Positions 45,372-54,263 of a stretch of DNA of 54,480 nt are shown one piece after another. The DNA comes from Deltaproteobacteria bacterium (GTDB lineage Bacteria > Myxococcota_A > Polyangia > Polyangiales > Polyangiaceae): NCBI GenBank assembly GCA_003235365.1, contig QJWJ01000432.1, positions 1 to 54,480 on the forward strand. Reading direction: 5' to 3'. The position numbers and the translations under genes were made by a program. The stretch's first letter is position 1, and the number at the start of each line of letters is the position of its first letter. Below the pieces are notes generated by a model, which had not been told where the DNA came from, did not search any database, and worked only from the letters and a program-made list of their open reading frames with translations.

Positions 45372-45683
45372 CCTCGGCTCGTCGCCAGCGCGAACGATGC
45401 GTCGACAGCAGTGTCGAAGCACCGTGCTAGTTGCAGGATGACGGGGAGTGTCGAGAGGCGACGCGAGGTGGCTTGCCGGGTCTCGAGTCCATTCCACATA
45501 CACGACCCTACCGTCGCCTCGCGCCGAAAGCTGCCTTGCGAAAACGCGAGGGGAACCCATGGGCCGTCGCGTGCTGTTTCTGCGCCGTCCAGCATCAGTC
45601 GTTTCCCGAGTGCTGTCGCGTGCCCCGATCCTTTTTGGATTGGTGCTTTGCACCTTTGCCGCTCTCGTGCGTATGAACGACTC
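45372..45683. other. 312-bp intergenic region
   Basis: Between Tag and a lipoprotein gene. Open frames crossing it lack a ribosome box and motifs. No repeats noticed. Confidence 0.4.
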
Positions 45684-46877
45684 ATGGACATCGGGAGGAC
45701 ATTGGGTCTGGTCGTCGCTTGCTGCGGTGCATGCTGGGCGTGTGGCGGAGGGGACAGTGAGGCGGATGGGGCCGTACGTGGTGATGCAGGCGGTAATGAC
45801 ACTGATGAGGTGCCGAGTGACGACACTGACGAGGCGAAGGACGGCCCCAGCCCATCGCCGACCCAGGAGGCGGGTGCCCCTGAACCCAGTGTGGCCCAAT
45901 GCGAGACGGGTTCGCTCGTGTGGGGAGCAGGTGAAGCGACGGGATTGGCCGTGGGTCGAGGGGGCCGCGTGCTCTTGGTGGGTGAGGAGTTGCGTGGCGG
46001 CGCCAATACTGATCTCGTGGTCGAGCTGCTCAGCGAAGAGGGGGAACGCGAGTGGCGAGAGGTCGTCAACGGTCCCGCCAACGAAACAGACCGTGGCTGG
46101 GCTGCGGCGGTCGGAGCGGACCTGTTCTTCGCGGGTGGTAGCGTCAACGGAGTGGGCGGCTGGTTACGCGCCTACGACGCGGCAGGCGAGGAAGCTTGGA
46201 CCGCCACGGCAGAGCCGACTCGAGTCGTGGCGTTGGCGGCGACGTCGAGCGCCGTCTACGGTGTGGGCAGTCGCGAGCTTTTTGCGTTCGACCTCGACGG
46301 CGCTGAGCTGTGGCGGGTGGAGCTCGACGCAGATCTGCAGGCAAACGGCGTCACTGCTGATGGCGACCGCGTCTACCTTGCGGCACACTCGACGGTGAGT
46401 GGCAGCCCTTTCGTTGGCATCGTTCAGGCGTTCGATGCCGCAACGGGTGATTCGTCGTGGCAGTTCGACGTCCCTGGTTCGAGCGAGTCGCGCGCGGAGG
46501 ACGTCGCGACTGATGGCGAAGGTGGCGTGTGGGCGGTAGGCTACGAGGACATCGGCAATGGCCGCGGTGCGTGGGTGCGACGCTTCGACGACGATGGAGA
46601 CGAACTCGTTCATGTGACGCACTCGGCCGGTGGGGCCAACGACGTGGGCAAAGGGCTGGCCGTTTACGGCGACGGCAGCGTCGTCTTCGGTGGAGTGGGT
46701 CCGAGCAACAGCCGAGGTTGGCTGGTGAGGATCGACGCGGACGGGGATGAGCTGTGGAGTCTGCCCGTACAAGCCATCGACGACGAGTCGACCGCGGTAG
46801 ATAACGTGCGCCTCGACACAGACGGTTTCCTGTACGTCAGCTCGGCGACTGCGCCGCTCAAGAAACTGTGCCCCTGA
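45684..46877 (+). CDS. Beta-propeller-like lipoprotein
   Basis: 397 residues from ATG 45684. Short signal with lipobox-like LVVACCGACWAC|G, then an acidic, Asp/Glu/Pro-rich linker, then repeats with the pattern of PQQ/quinoprotein-like blades (e.g. VVALAATSSAVYGVGSRELFAF, GVTADGDRVYLAAHS, GKGLAVYGDGSVVFGG). Each blade ends in short W-containing or G-V/L-x-x-F strands. No catalytic residues visible. Probably a surface lipoprotein binding an unknown partner. Confidence 0.75.
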   Translation: MDIGRTLGLVVACCGACWACGGGDSEADGAVRGDAGGNDTDEVPSDDTDEAKDGPSPSPTQEAGAPEPSVAQCETGSLVWGAGEATGLAVGRGGRVLLVGEELRGGANTDLVVELLSEEGEREWREVVNGPANETDRGWAAAVGADLFFAGGSVNGVGGWLRAYDAAGEEAWTATAEPTRVVALAATSSAVYGVGSRELFAFDLDGAELWRVELDADLQANGVTADGDRVYLAAHSTVSGSPFVGIVQAFDAATGDSSWQFDVPGSSESRAEDVATDGEGGVWAVGYEDIGNGRGAWVRRFDDDGDELVHVTHSAGGANDVGKGLAVYGDGSVVFGGVGPSNSRGWLVRIDADGDELWSLPVQAIDDESTAVDNVRLDTDGFLYVSSATAPLKKLCP

Positions 46878-47020
46878 AAGGGGGGCCCCGCTGGTGCAGA
46901 CCGGCCCATCGCTGAGTCAACTCACCGAAATCGCTCTGCTTTGGGTGTCGCGCGACCCGTGCAATATCGAGGCTCGTCGGGGGGAGGGTAATTCCTGGGG
47001 ACCGTGTTTAGACTTCGGTC

Positions 47021-47659
47021 GTGGTTGCTCGTCGTCCGCGCGGAAGGCCCCGCCATCCAGACCGTTTCACCCCCGCCGAGTGGCGTACGCTGCACTTCGT
47101 TCGACATGGCTCGAGCAATCGCGACATAGCGCGCCGGTTGGGGATCAGTCTGGACGCGGTCAAGTACCACGTCGGCAATCTGGTTCTCAAAGCGGGGGTT
47201 GGGGGGCGCAGCGGGTTGAAGAACCTCGTGGCGGTTCCGAAGACGGGCGCGCTCGGCGCGAGAAAGGTGACGACGATGACCGAATCAGTGAAGTTCTCTG
47301 CGATTGGCCAGATCTCCCGCACGGTGACCAACATCGAAGAATCCACGCGGTTCTACGCGGAGGTGCTGGGGCTCGAGCATCTGTATACCTTCGGCAATCT
47401 GGCGTTTTTCGACTGTGGGGGCACCAGGCTGTTTCTCGAGCAGCGCGATGAGGCCGGTAGCGAATCGATTGTGTATTTTAGCGTTTCGGACATCCACGAC
47501 AGTCACCGAACGCTCACCGAGAAGGGCGTGTCCTTCAGCGGTGCGCCGCACCTGATCCACACGCATGCAGACGGCACCGAAGAATGGATGGCTTTTTTCT
47601 CTGACCTCGAGGGTCGGCCATTGGCCTTGATGTGTCAGGTGCCCGTGTCCAAGGAGTGA
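47021..47659 (+). CDS. LuxR-type HTH fused to VOC (glyoxalase-like) domain
   Basis: 212 residues from GTG 47021. Residues ~15-65 are an HTH (FTPAEWRTLHFVRHGSSNRDIARRLGISLDAVKYHVGNLV, LuxR-like). Residues ~90-205 are a VOC domain with GQISRTVTNIEESTRFYAEVLGLEHLY, CGGTRLFLEQ, and a HIND-like FSVSDIHDSHRTL, then FFSDLEGRPLALM, matching glyoxalase/bleomycin-resistance folds. The VOC half probably binds a small molecule and tunes DNA binding, a one-component sensor. Such HTH-VOC fusions are rare. It lies ~330 bases upstream of the ThDP operon in the same direction. Confidence 0.83.
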   Translation: MVARRPRGRPRHPDRFTPAEWRTLHFVRHGSSNRDIARRLGISLDAVKYHVGNLVLKAGVGGRSGLKNLVAVPKTGALGARKVTTMTESVKFSAIGQISRTVTNIEESTRFYAEVLGLEHLYTFGNLAFFDCGGTRLFLEQRDEAGSESIVYFSVSDIHDSHRTLTEKGVSFSGAPHLIHTHADGTEEWMAFFSDLEGRPLALMCQVPVSKE

Positions 47660-47989
47660 GTGACACACCCAACGACGTTGCGGTGGTTCCTGCAACGCCG
47701 CGGTGTCGCACCGAGATTGCGGTGTCGGGTGCGTCCAGCATGGGTCCCCCGACGTCAGGTCGTTGCGTGGCAACGACTGATGGGCGGGATTCGAACACTG
47801 CTCCGATTAGAGACGATGCGAGGGTGAGTGTGCGTTCCTGATCGGCTTGAAACCTGGATTGTGCGCTGGCGGCATTCATGTTCGGGGCGATTCTGAAGTG
47901 GGCGGTCTCTTCAGAAAGGAGGTGTGGGTATTAAGTCGCCGCACAGCGTGCCGCTTGTGCGTTTGGATAGCACCGAGTCAGGAGAGCAG
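47660..47989. promoter_or_regulatory. Upstream region of ThDP operon with an extra strong ribosome-binding site
   Basis: 330 bases. A perfect AAAGGAGG is at 47915-47922, with GTG codons at 47922 and 47924. From 47922 a 23-codon frame (GTG TGG GTA TTA...) runs to a TGA at 47991-47993 overlapping the ATG of the enzyme at 47990. This may be a small leader peptide, or ATT 47930 may start a longer enzyme form. The enzyme's own ATG has AGGAG at 47980-47984. Confidence 0.45.
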
Positions 47990-49801
47990 ATGAGCAAAGC
48001 AGCGCACCCCGAGCGCAATGTCGTACCATCGCCGGAGCGAGAGATCTCCGTGGTAGCGGAGCCGAGGTACCGAAGCGGCGTCGTCCAAAAAGCAGCTTAC
48101 TCCCCGTTCGAGAACGGATTTTTGTCGGGTGCAGAGGCCGTATCGGCTGCGCTCGAACAGATGGGGGTCCAACACGCGTTCGCCATCATCGGTGGAGGCA
48201 TCGCCCCGATGTGTCGAGCACTGCACGACGGATCCATACGAATGGTCCATTGTCGGCACGAAGCTGGAGCGGCATTTGCTGCAATAGAAAGCTCCTTGGC
48301 AAGCGGTCGAATGTCGGTCGTCGTGTGCACCACCGGTCCAGGTTTGACGAATCTGCTGACCGGAATGGTTGGGGCTCGCTGGGAGGGGGCGAAAGTCTTG
48401 TTCATTTCTGGCTACACGCCGTCAGGGTCTCGCGGACGTTGGGCGTTCCAAGAAACGAGTCCAGTGGCTCCCGGCGTGCTCGGGCTGCATCAGAGCGGAC
48501 CGCTATTTCACTATGCCTCCGCCATCGAGTCACCTGCCGAATTGGAGGCGGCCTTGGTTCGCATTGGGTACGGTGCGGCCGGGCCCGGCCCGTTCGTTGC
48601 TCATCTGGCGTTGCCGCTCTCCACGCAGACCCAACCGAGCCAATACAAACGCAACTGGATCCGGCAGTTGGCGACTTCCGCGCCGGACCCTGCCGTCGTG
48701 CGCGAGTGCGTGAAGCACCTGAAGGCGGAGCGGTTTGCCATCTGGTGCGGCTTTGGTTCCAGAGCTGCCGCACCTGAGGTTCTGGCGCTCGCTGAGCTGA
48801 GCGGTGCGCCCGTCATGTGTACGCCGAGGGGCAAGGGGGCTTTCCCCGAGAGTCACCCTCAATACTTGGGCACGACGGGCTTCGGTGGCCACGACCGAGT
48901 TCTGGAGCAGCTCCAACACGCAAAGGTGGAGCGAGTGTTGGTTCTCGGTTCTCGGTTGGGCGAGATGAGCTCGTTCTGGCTAGACGCGCTCGTGCCCCAG
49001 AGCGGGCTCATCCACGTTGACACCGATCCAGCTGTGTTCGGGTGTGCGTATCCCAACGCGTTCACGCTTGGCGTCCAAGCCGATTGCAAGGCCTTCCTCG
49101 TCGACCTGCTGCAAGAATGGGGACCGATGCGACCCGTGCCGTCGCAATCATCGTCGGTGCCACCGCCGTTGATACCGCCTCGAAGTGGTTTGGTGCGACC
49201 CAGCTACCTGATGCAGGAGGTACAGGGGCAGATCGTCGAAGGATCGACGGCGAGTATCATCACGGAGGCGGGTAATTCGTTCTCTTTTTGCACGCACTAT
49301 CTACGATTCGATCGACCGGGCCGGTATCGGGTCAGTACTGGATTCGGGTCGATGGGTCACGCCAGCGCAGGCGTGCTCGGCTTGGCGATGGCTACCGGTA
49401 CGCGGTCCGTCGCGATTCTCGGGGACGGCGCGATGCTGATGCTCAACGAGATGAACACCGCAGCGACCTATGGCATCGAAGCGCTGTGGATTGTGCTCAA
49501 CGACTCGGCCTACGGCATGATCGCTCAAGGCATGCAGTCGATCGGCTGGGATCCATTCCTGACGAACTTTCAACGCGTCGACTTTGCCGCCGTCGCCCAG
49601 GCGATGGGGGTGCAGGCTCGGGGCGTGCGCGACGAGTCGGAGTTGCGAGCCGGGTTGCGCGAAGCCATGGCGCACAAAGGTCCGTTCTTGCTCGACGTGT
49701 GGATCGATCCAGAGGAGCGGGCGCCCACGGGGAGTCGGAACAAGAGCTTGCAGAAGCAAGGTGTCAACGCACCGCGCATGCCCGGAGCCGACCAGAAGTG
49801 A
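47990..49801 (+). CDS. Acetolactate-synthase-like ThDP-dependent enzyme
   Basis: 603 residues from ATG 47990 (AGGAG box). Three-domain ThDP layout: N-terminal PYR domain with the catalytic Glu in VHCRHEAGAAFAAIE and TTGPGLTNLLTG; central domain with FAIWCGFGSRAAAPEV; C-terminal PP domain with the GDGAMLMLNEMNTAATYGIEALWIVLND cofactor motif (GDG...N). Such enzymes condense an alpha-keto acid with an acceptor. It is the first gene of a four-gene operon with two citrate-synthase-like proteins and a flavoprotein, so it is probably not the housekeeping valine/isoleucine enzyme. Confidence 0.88.
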   Translation: MSKAAHPERNVVPSPEREISVVAEPRYRSGVVQKAAYSPFENGFLSGAEAVSAALEQMGVQHAFAIIGGGIAPMCRALHDGSIRMVHCRHEAGAAFAAIESSLASGRMSVVVCTTGPGLTNLLTGMVGARWEGAKVLFISGYTPSGSRGRWAFQETSPVAPGVLGLHQSGPLFHYASAIESPAELEAALVRIGYGAAGPGPFVAHLALPLSTQTQPSQYKRNWIRQLATSAPDPAVVRECVKHLKAERFAIWCGFGSRAAAPEVLALAELSGAPVMCTPRGKGAFPESHPQYLGTTGFGGHDRVLEQLQHAKVERVLVLGSRLGEMSSFWLDALVPQSGLIHVDTDPAVFGCAYPNAFTLGVQADCKAFLVDLLQEWGPMRPVPSQSSSVPPPLIPPRSGLVRPSYLMQEVQGQIVEGSTASIITEAGNSFSFCTHYLRFDRPGRYRVSTGFGSMGHASAGVLGLAMATGTRSVAILGDGAMLMLNEMNTAATYGIEALWIVLNDSAYGMIAQGMQSIGWDPFLTNFQRVDFAAVAQAMGVQARGVRDESELRAGLREAMAHKGPFLLDVWIDPEERAPTGSRNKSLQKQGVNAPRMPGADQK

Positions 49802-50523
49802 ACGACCCGTCGATGCGGAGTCCGCTGGACTCAATCGAGTGGCCCCGAGAACTGTTGGCGCACGTCGTTACTCCCGGGCCGCACCCGTGTGTTCACGGCT
49901 ACGATCTCGAACGAGATCTCGCGCAGCACTGCGGAACGTTGGACCTCACGTTTCTCGCGTTGACTGGCGAGTTGCCGAGCGGGACACAAGCGGCTGGAGT
50001 TCGTGTCGCGTTGCTATTCCTAGCGCCCATCGCTCTGACGGAAGTTCCCACACATTGCGCGATGCTGGCTGCCCTCTGCGGCGGACCGACGTGCAATGCC
50101 ATCGCAGTGGGCGCCGCGGCTTTGGCAGAGCAGGCGCGCTGCGTCGTGGAAGAGCATCGAGCCTTGTTTGCTTGGCTGCGGGCAGCCGAGCCGCAGTTTC
50201 CTGAGGCGTGCTCGAGCGACATCCCGCACCACCGCCAGTCCATTGCCGCATTCGAGTCTGCCTTGGAGGTTCGCGGGCTTCGCTTCCCGGCGCTATTTCG
50301 GCATCGACCCACGCCGTTGGCCGCGGCGTTGAGCGTGTTGTGGCTCAGCGGTATCGAGGACGAACGCGTGCTGCAAGCATTGCTCGTGCAGGCGCGGTTG
50401 CCCTTCGTGATCGCTGAGGCGCTCGCGACGAAACCCCTGGACTTTCGAAACTACGCTTTCGACAGCCCGCGGTTCGTCTACACGGATGCGCCTGCGAGCG
50501 CCATCAACTCGGAGGAGCCGTGA
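49798..50523 (+). CDS. Degenerate citrate-synthase-like protein 1
   Basis: 241 residues, GTG 49798 in a GTGA overlap with the ThDP gene. It has the N-terminal look of citrate synthases: HGYDLERDLAQHCGTLDLTFLALTGELPS, then EVPTHCAMLAALCGGPTCNAIAVGAAALAEQ. It is shorter than a full synthase (~370-430), and the usual catalytic His/Asp blocks (GPLHG, GFGH, NVD) are not clearly present. With the next protein it might form a split or paired acyl-transfer/C-C-bond enzyme. Family assignment is moderate. Confidence 0.6.
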   Translation: MNDPSMRSPLDSIEWPRELLAHVVTPGPHPCVHGYDLERDLAQHCGTLDLTFLALTGELPSGTQAAGVRVALLFLAPIALTEVPTHCAMLAALCGGPTCNAIAVGAAALAEQARCVVEEHRALFAWLRAAEPQFPEACSSDIPHHRQSIAAFESALEVRGLRFPALFRHRPTPLAAALSVLWLSGIEDERVLQALLVQARLPFVIAEALATKPLDFRNYAFDSPRFVYTDAPASAINSEEP

Positions 50524-51362
50524 GTCGCGAACGCGATCGTCGGGATTTGCCGGCAATCCGGGACGACGCCTGGGGCGAGTTGCCCACGCGCCGTGCGCAT
50601 TGGGGCCACGAAGAGCACCGCTACGGCGCTTGGGACGTATTTGGCGATCTGAGTCGGACGGAAAGCCTCGCTGGACTGAGCGCGATTGCTGCCTCGGGTT
50701 TGCGCCTCACCGCGGAACAGCAGGGTATCGTGGATGATGCTGCCATTGCGGTGACGCTTGCAGATCCACGTTTGTGGCCACTGAAAGCGGCCCGAATGAT
50801 CGCCAGCTACGGCAGGCCGACTTTTGCGGCGACCGTCGGCTCGTTGGTCCCCGACGATTCCCCCGTTGGGCCTGCGTCCGTGGGCAGAGCAGGGATCGTC
50901 CTCGCGGAGTTGGCGCTTCAACTGCGCCCACTTCACCCGGGCCAACCGAAGCGTCGCGAGGCAATCGCTCAGTTCGTGGAAAGTCGACGCATCCTGCCCG
51001 GCTTCGGCGTGCCGTTCCGACAGATCGACGAGCGTCGTGTCTTCTTCGAGCGTCGTGTTACCGACAAAGGGCGTGACGGCTTGTGGCATTGGCAGTGTTG
51101 GCGAGAGCTGGTGGTCGAAGTGCGACAGCAGCGCGGACTCGAGCCCAACATCGCGATGCCGATAGCTGCGGCGCTGTTGGATGCAGGGATGCCTCCGACG
51201 TCGATGGGCCCGCTCACGCAGCTGATCATGTTTCACATGTACGTGAGCAACGCTCTCGAAGGGGCGGAGCCAGAACAACGCCTTTTGCAGCGGGCCCCCG
51301 ACCGTTGTGTGCGCTACGTCGGGCGACCCATGCGGACTTCAGTCAACAAGACACCACGCTAG
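50520..51362 (+). CDS. Degenerate citrate-synthase-like protein 2
   Basis: 280 residues, ATG-like start overlapping the previous stop by four bases. C-terminal half shows the citrate synthase series: RILPGFGVPFRQIDERRVFFE (position of GFGHxxYKxxDPR, with catalytic His replaced by Val), EPNIAMPIAAALLDAGMP (position of the NVD motif) and RYVGRPMR near the end. The N-terminal half has ADPRLWPLKAARMIASYG. Loss of the His makes normal citrate-type catalysis unlikely. Coupled to the first citrate-synthase-like gene, suggesting a heteromer. Confidence 0.7.
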   Translation: MSRERDRRDLPAIRDDAWGELPTRRAHWGHEEHRYGAWDVFGDLSRTESLAGLSAIAASGLRLTAEQQGIVDDAAIAVTLADPRLWPLKAARMIASYGRPTFAATVGSLVPDDSPVGPASVGRAGIVLAELALQLRPLHPGQPKRREAIAQFVESRRILPGFGVPFRQIDERRVFFERRVTDKGRDGLWHWQCWRELVVEVRQQRGLEPNIAMPIAAALLDAGMPPTSMGPLTQLIMFHMYVSNALEGAEPEQRLLQRAPDRCVRYVGRPMRTSVNKTPR

Positions 51363-51372
51363 AGCCAAACCA

Positions 51373-53145
51373 ATGTCGAATACCGAGAAGTACACGAACA
51401 TCATCATCGGGGCTGGACCCGCAGGTTTGCAGATGGCCTACCTGCTCGGCAGGGCCGGCCGCAGCTACCTCGTCTTGGAGGCGGCCAGCGGCGCTGGTGC
51501 GTTCTTCGAAACACAGCCCCGGCACCGCAAACTGCTTTCGATCAACAAGGTGCACAACCACTACCCAGAGCCCGAGTTCAATCTGCGACACGATTGGAAC
51601 TCCCTGCTCAGTGACGGTGAGGGGTTCTTGTTCAAGGAGTTCTCGTCGGACCTGTTCCCGAACGCCGATGCGCTGGTTTCCTACCTGCGCAACTTTGCTC
51701 AGCGCGCCGAGCTGCGGATCCGCTACGAGACGCCGGTCAGTCACATCCATCGCGACGACGCCGGGTTCGAGGTGGCAACGGCCACGGGCGACACGTTGCG
51801 CTGCGAGCGGCTATTCGTGGCCACCGGCGCTGTTGCGGAGAACCTGCCCGATGACATCGAGGGCATCGAGCTGGCCGATACCTACAACACTCACACCCTC
51901 GACAAGGCGACCTACGAGAACAAGCGCGTGGCGATCATCGGCGCGGGCAACTCCGCGTTCGAGACGGCAAACCACCTGGCGGGCAGTGCGGCAGTCATTC
52001 ACATTCTCGTCAAAGAACCCGTCAAGCACGCTTGGCAGACTCACTTTCCGGGCCACTTGCGTGCCGTGAACAACGACATCCTGGACATGTACCAGCTCAA
52101 GTCGCTGCACGCGACGCTGGGCTTCGTGCCCAAGAAGATCATTCGCAAGCCAGATGGTGTCTTCCGTGTGTCGATGGAGGAAGAGTGCCCTCACTGGTCG
52201 ACGCCGAGCACGATTGGGCTAGACCTCGACTATGATGCGGTTATCTGCTGCACTGGTTGGAAGTACGTTCCCACGCAGTTGTTCTCCGAAAGCGCGCAAC
52301 CTGAACTGTCACCGTGTGGTCGCTATCCAGTTCTCTCCCCGACGTGGGAGTCTAGCGTGCCGGGGATGTACTTCATCGGTACGTCGATGGCCGCCCGTGA
52401 CAAGAAGGCGGCGTCGCCGTTCATTCACGGCTTCCGCTACAACGTTCGGACGCTTTTCAACATTCTCGACGAGCAACACGAAGGGGCGAGTATTGCTGAA
52501 GACTGGGGGCAGATCGATGAAGCGGCAGGGTTGAGACAGCTGTGCTCCAAACTCGTCGACAGGGTCAGCGTGGCTTCCGGCCTGTACCAGATGAACGCAG
52601 TGCTGGTTGACGTCGTTGTGGTCAAAGACGGCAGGGCGAGCTACTTTCGCGAGCTGCCCGTCGAGCACGTCGCGCAACGTGAAGACTTTAGAGTAGCCGA
52701 CTTCTACATGACGGTTTCTCTGGAGTATGGCTTTTCGAAGTATCCCGAAGACGCCCGTGCGCTCGACTTCATCCACCCATCCGACGTCTATCGCAGCGAA
52801 TGCTCGGCTTTTCTGCATCCGATCCTTCGTCTTTGGAAAGGCGGGGTGATGGTTCGCGAACAGCACTTCGGTGAATCACTGACCATTCGCTACGATCAGT
52901 TCTTCACTCGTGATGCCTTTGGTGAGGAGTACGTCGAAGTATTCCGTCGCCGAAACGAAAACCGCATCGCCAACTTCCTCAACCCCGAACTGGGTGTGTT
53001 CGAAGGCGTCCTCGACGATGAGCGCTTCTCCCAGCAAAGCACTCATGGGTTGTTTCGCCCCTGGAGCAAAGAGGAAATCGACGCATACGAGAAGGCGCAG
53101 AAACAGAAGCTGGCGATGCGCGATGAACCGCCGTGTCGCTCTTGA
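51373..53145 (+). CDS. FOXRED2-like FAD-dependent oxidoreductase
   Basis: 590 residues from ATG 51373. N-terminal FAD Rossmann GAGPAGLQMAYLLGRAGRSYLVLEA, a second dinucleotide motif IIGAGNSAFETANHL, the VATGAV and CCTGWKYVP motifs and a conserved GMYFIGTSM. The overall length and pattern resemble FAD-dependent oxidoreductases related to eukaryotic FOXRED2 and to flavin monooxygenases. It lies 10 bases after the second citrate-synthase-like gene, so it is the last step of the operon. Probably oxidises the product of the upstream enzymes; the substrate is unknown. Confidence 0.85.
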   Translation: MSNTEKYTNIIIGAGPAGLQMAYLLGRAGRSYLVLEAASGAGAFFETQPRHRKLLSINKVHNHYPEPEFNLRHDWNSLLSDGEGFLFKEFSSDLFPNADALVSYLRNFAQRAELRIRYETPVSHIHRDDAGFEVATATGDTLRCERLFVATGAVAENLPDDIEGIELADTYNTHTLDKATYENKRVAIIGAGNSAFETANHLAGSAAVIHILVKEPVKHAWQTHFPGHLRAVNNDILDMYQLKSLHATLGFVPKKIIRKPDGVFRVSMEEECPHWSTPSTIGLDLDYDAVICCTGWKYVPTQLFSESAQPELSPCGRYPVLSPTWESSVPGMYFIGTSMAARDKKAASPFIHGFRYNVRTLFNILDEQHEGASIAEDWGQIDEAAGLRQLCSKLVDRVSVASGLYQMNAVLVDVVVVKDGRASYFRELPVEHVAQREDFRVADFYMTVSLEYGFSKYPEDARALDFIHPSDVYRSECSAFLHPILRLWKGGVMVREQHFGESLTIRYDQFFTRDAFGEEYVEVFRRRNENRIANFLNPELGVFEGVLDDERFSQQSTHGLFRPWSKEEIDAYEKAQKQKLAMRDEPPCRS

Positions 53146-53193
53146 ACACAGTGGCCCTCGCACCCCGTGTCCCCGCCCAAGCGACACCCCCAC

Positions 53194-53757
53194 CTACTGT
53201 GACGAAGGACAGTAGCGGTACGGTGACAGGTGCCAGTGCTGGCTCGGATCGCTGTCGCCTTGAAGGACGGAGACGAAGTACGGGTGCGGCGCGGTCGTGC
53301 CCAGGCCTTGATTAGGGGAATCGGCGGGACGAATGAGGTGCAATGGCACGTCAGTCTGATACGCGCCGGGCACCGGTTCGACGTGCCAGTCAAGCAGGGC
53401 GTCAGCGGGGTCGGTCGTCGTGTCGACGGTTGTTGTCAGGTAAACACCGGGAAAGGCGACGTTGGACATGCGTACCCGCCCCTTTCCCGTGTTTTCAAGG
53501 AGCCACAAGTCGCTGATCGGTTCCGCGGCGTTCGCGGGCGACATGGCGACTCGCTGTTCCTGCGGCCTGTCCGGGTCGGTAGCGATGCGCAAGACATACA
53601 CCGAACCCAGACTTCGATTGCTGAGCCTATACGCGATTGCGCACTCGGGACCAGCGTCTTGCTGAAACCGCTGCGGCGCCTCATGACATCCCCACGTCGA
53701 GACACCTGCAAGCACGGTATACAGGCCCCGAATGACGGTGCCAATCTGGTAGCTCAA
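53194..53757 (-). CDS. Lipoprotein with possible beta-trefoil (ricin-like) domain
   Basis: 187 residues from TTG 53757, in a TTGA overlap with the preceding stop. Signal: IRGLYTVLAGVSTWGC, a lipobox. The mature part (LSNRSLGSVYVL, SDLWLLENTGKGRVRMSN, FPGVYLTTTVD, YFVSVLQGDSDPSQHWHL) has Q/W-rich repeats that resemble ricin-type beta-trefoil lectins, but the match is weak. Translationally coupled to a Cys-rich lipoprotein, so the two are probably secreted together. Confidence 0.55.
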   Translation of the reverse strand: MSYQIGTVIRGLYTVLAGVSTWGCHEAPQRFQQDAGPECAIAYRLSNRSLGSVYVLRIATDPDRPQEQRVAMSPANAAEPISDLWLLENTGKGRVRMSNVAFPGVYLTTTVDTTTDPADALLDWHVEPVPGAYQTDVPLHLIRPADSPNQGLGTTAPHPYFVSVLQGDSDPSQHWHLSPYRYCPSSQ

Positions 53758-54263
53758 CGAAAACCGCAAGCGGGATCGCCGTCCTTGCAGCGGCGGCCGT
53801 TTTCGTAGATGTAGTTCGGGCAGCAAGCACTGGTCCCACCTGGCCGCCAGCTGCAACCGGAGTGCCAGCAACCGCCACAGGTGGACGCGCAGCATGCTGA
53901 CCGCCAGACGCCGTAGCGCAACCACTGGTAGAAGTAGCCGAACTTGTTGATGTTCGATTTGTAGGTACACCAGTAGATATCGTTTGGCCCTTGCGGTTGC
54001 GCGGTGTCGCCGTCGAAGTCGGTGATGGGGGCGCCCGCCATACTCAAGTAGGGGTTGTGAAACTCTGGCGCGAGTTCCGCCGCGTTGGCACCGCGCGGGG
54101 CGATGCCGTTTGAGTCAGATGCTGCCGAGAGTGGTTCTGCAGCACTCACTTCGACACTCTCGCCGACACTCTGCGAACCCTGCGCGATGGAATCCGTATC
54201 CGACCCGTTTGCACAGCTGCTCACACTCAAGCACAGAACTAGGAACGAGGTTCTTTTGATCAT
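53754..54263 (-). CDS. Cys-rich lipoprotein
   Basis: 169 residues from ATG 54263 with a perfect GGAGG box upstream. Signal with lipobox LCLSVSSC. The mature part starts with a Ser/Ala/Glu-rich linker and ends in a Cys-dense module: SACCASTCGGCWHSGC, then SACCPNYIYENGRRCKDGDPACGF, which probably forms several disulfides. Function unknown; similar short Cys-rich lipoproteins are common in this window. Its stop overlaps the next gene's start. Confidence 0.78.
   Translation of the reverse strand: MIKRTSFLVLCLSVSSCANGSDTDSIAQGSQSVGESVEVSAAEPLSAASDSNGIAPRGANAAELAPEFHNPYLSMAGAPITDFDGDTAQPQGPNDIYWCTYKSNINKFGYFYQWLRYGVWRSACCASTCGGCWHSGCSWRPGGTSACCPNYIYENGRRCKDGDPACGFR

Noticed and set aside
46869..46885. 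CCCCT-GAA-AGGGG hairpin at the end of the propeller lipoprotein gene
   Set aside because: Five-base stem with a 3-base loop and no T-run; too weak to call a terminator.
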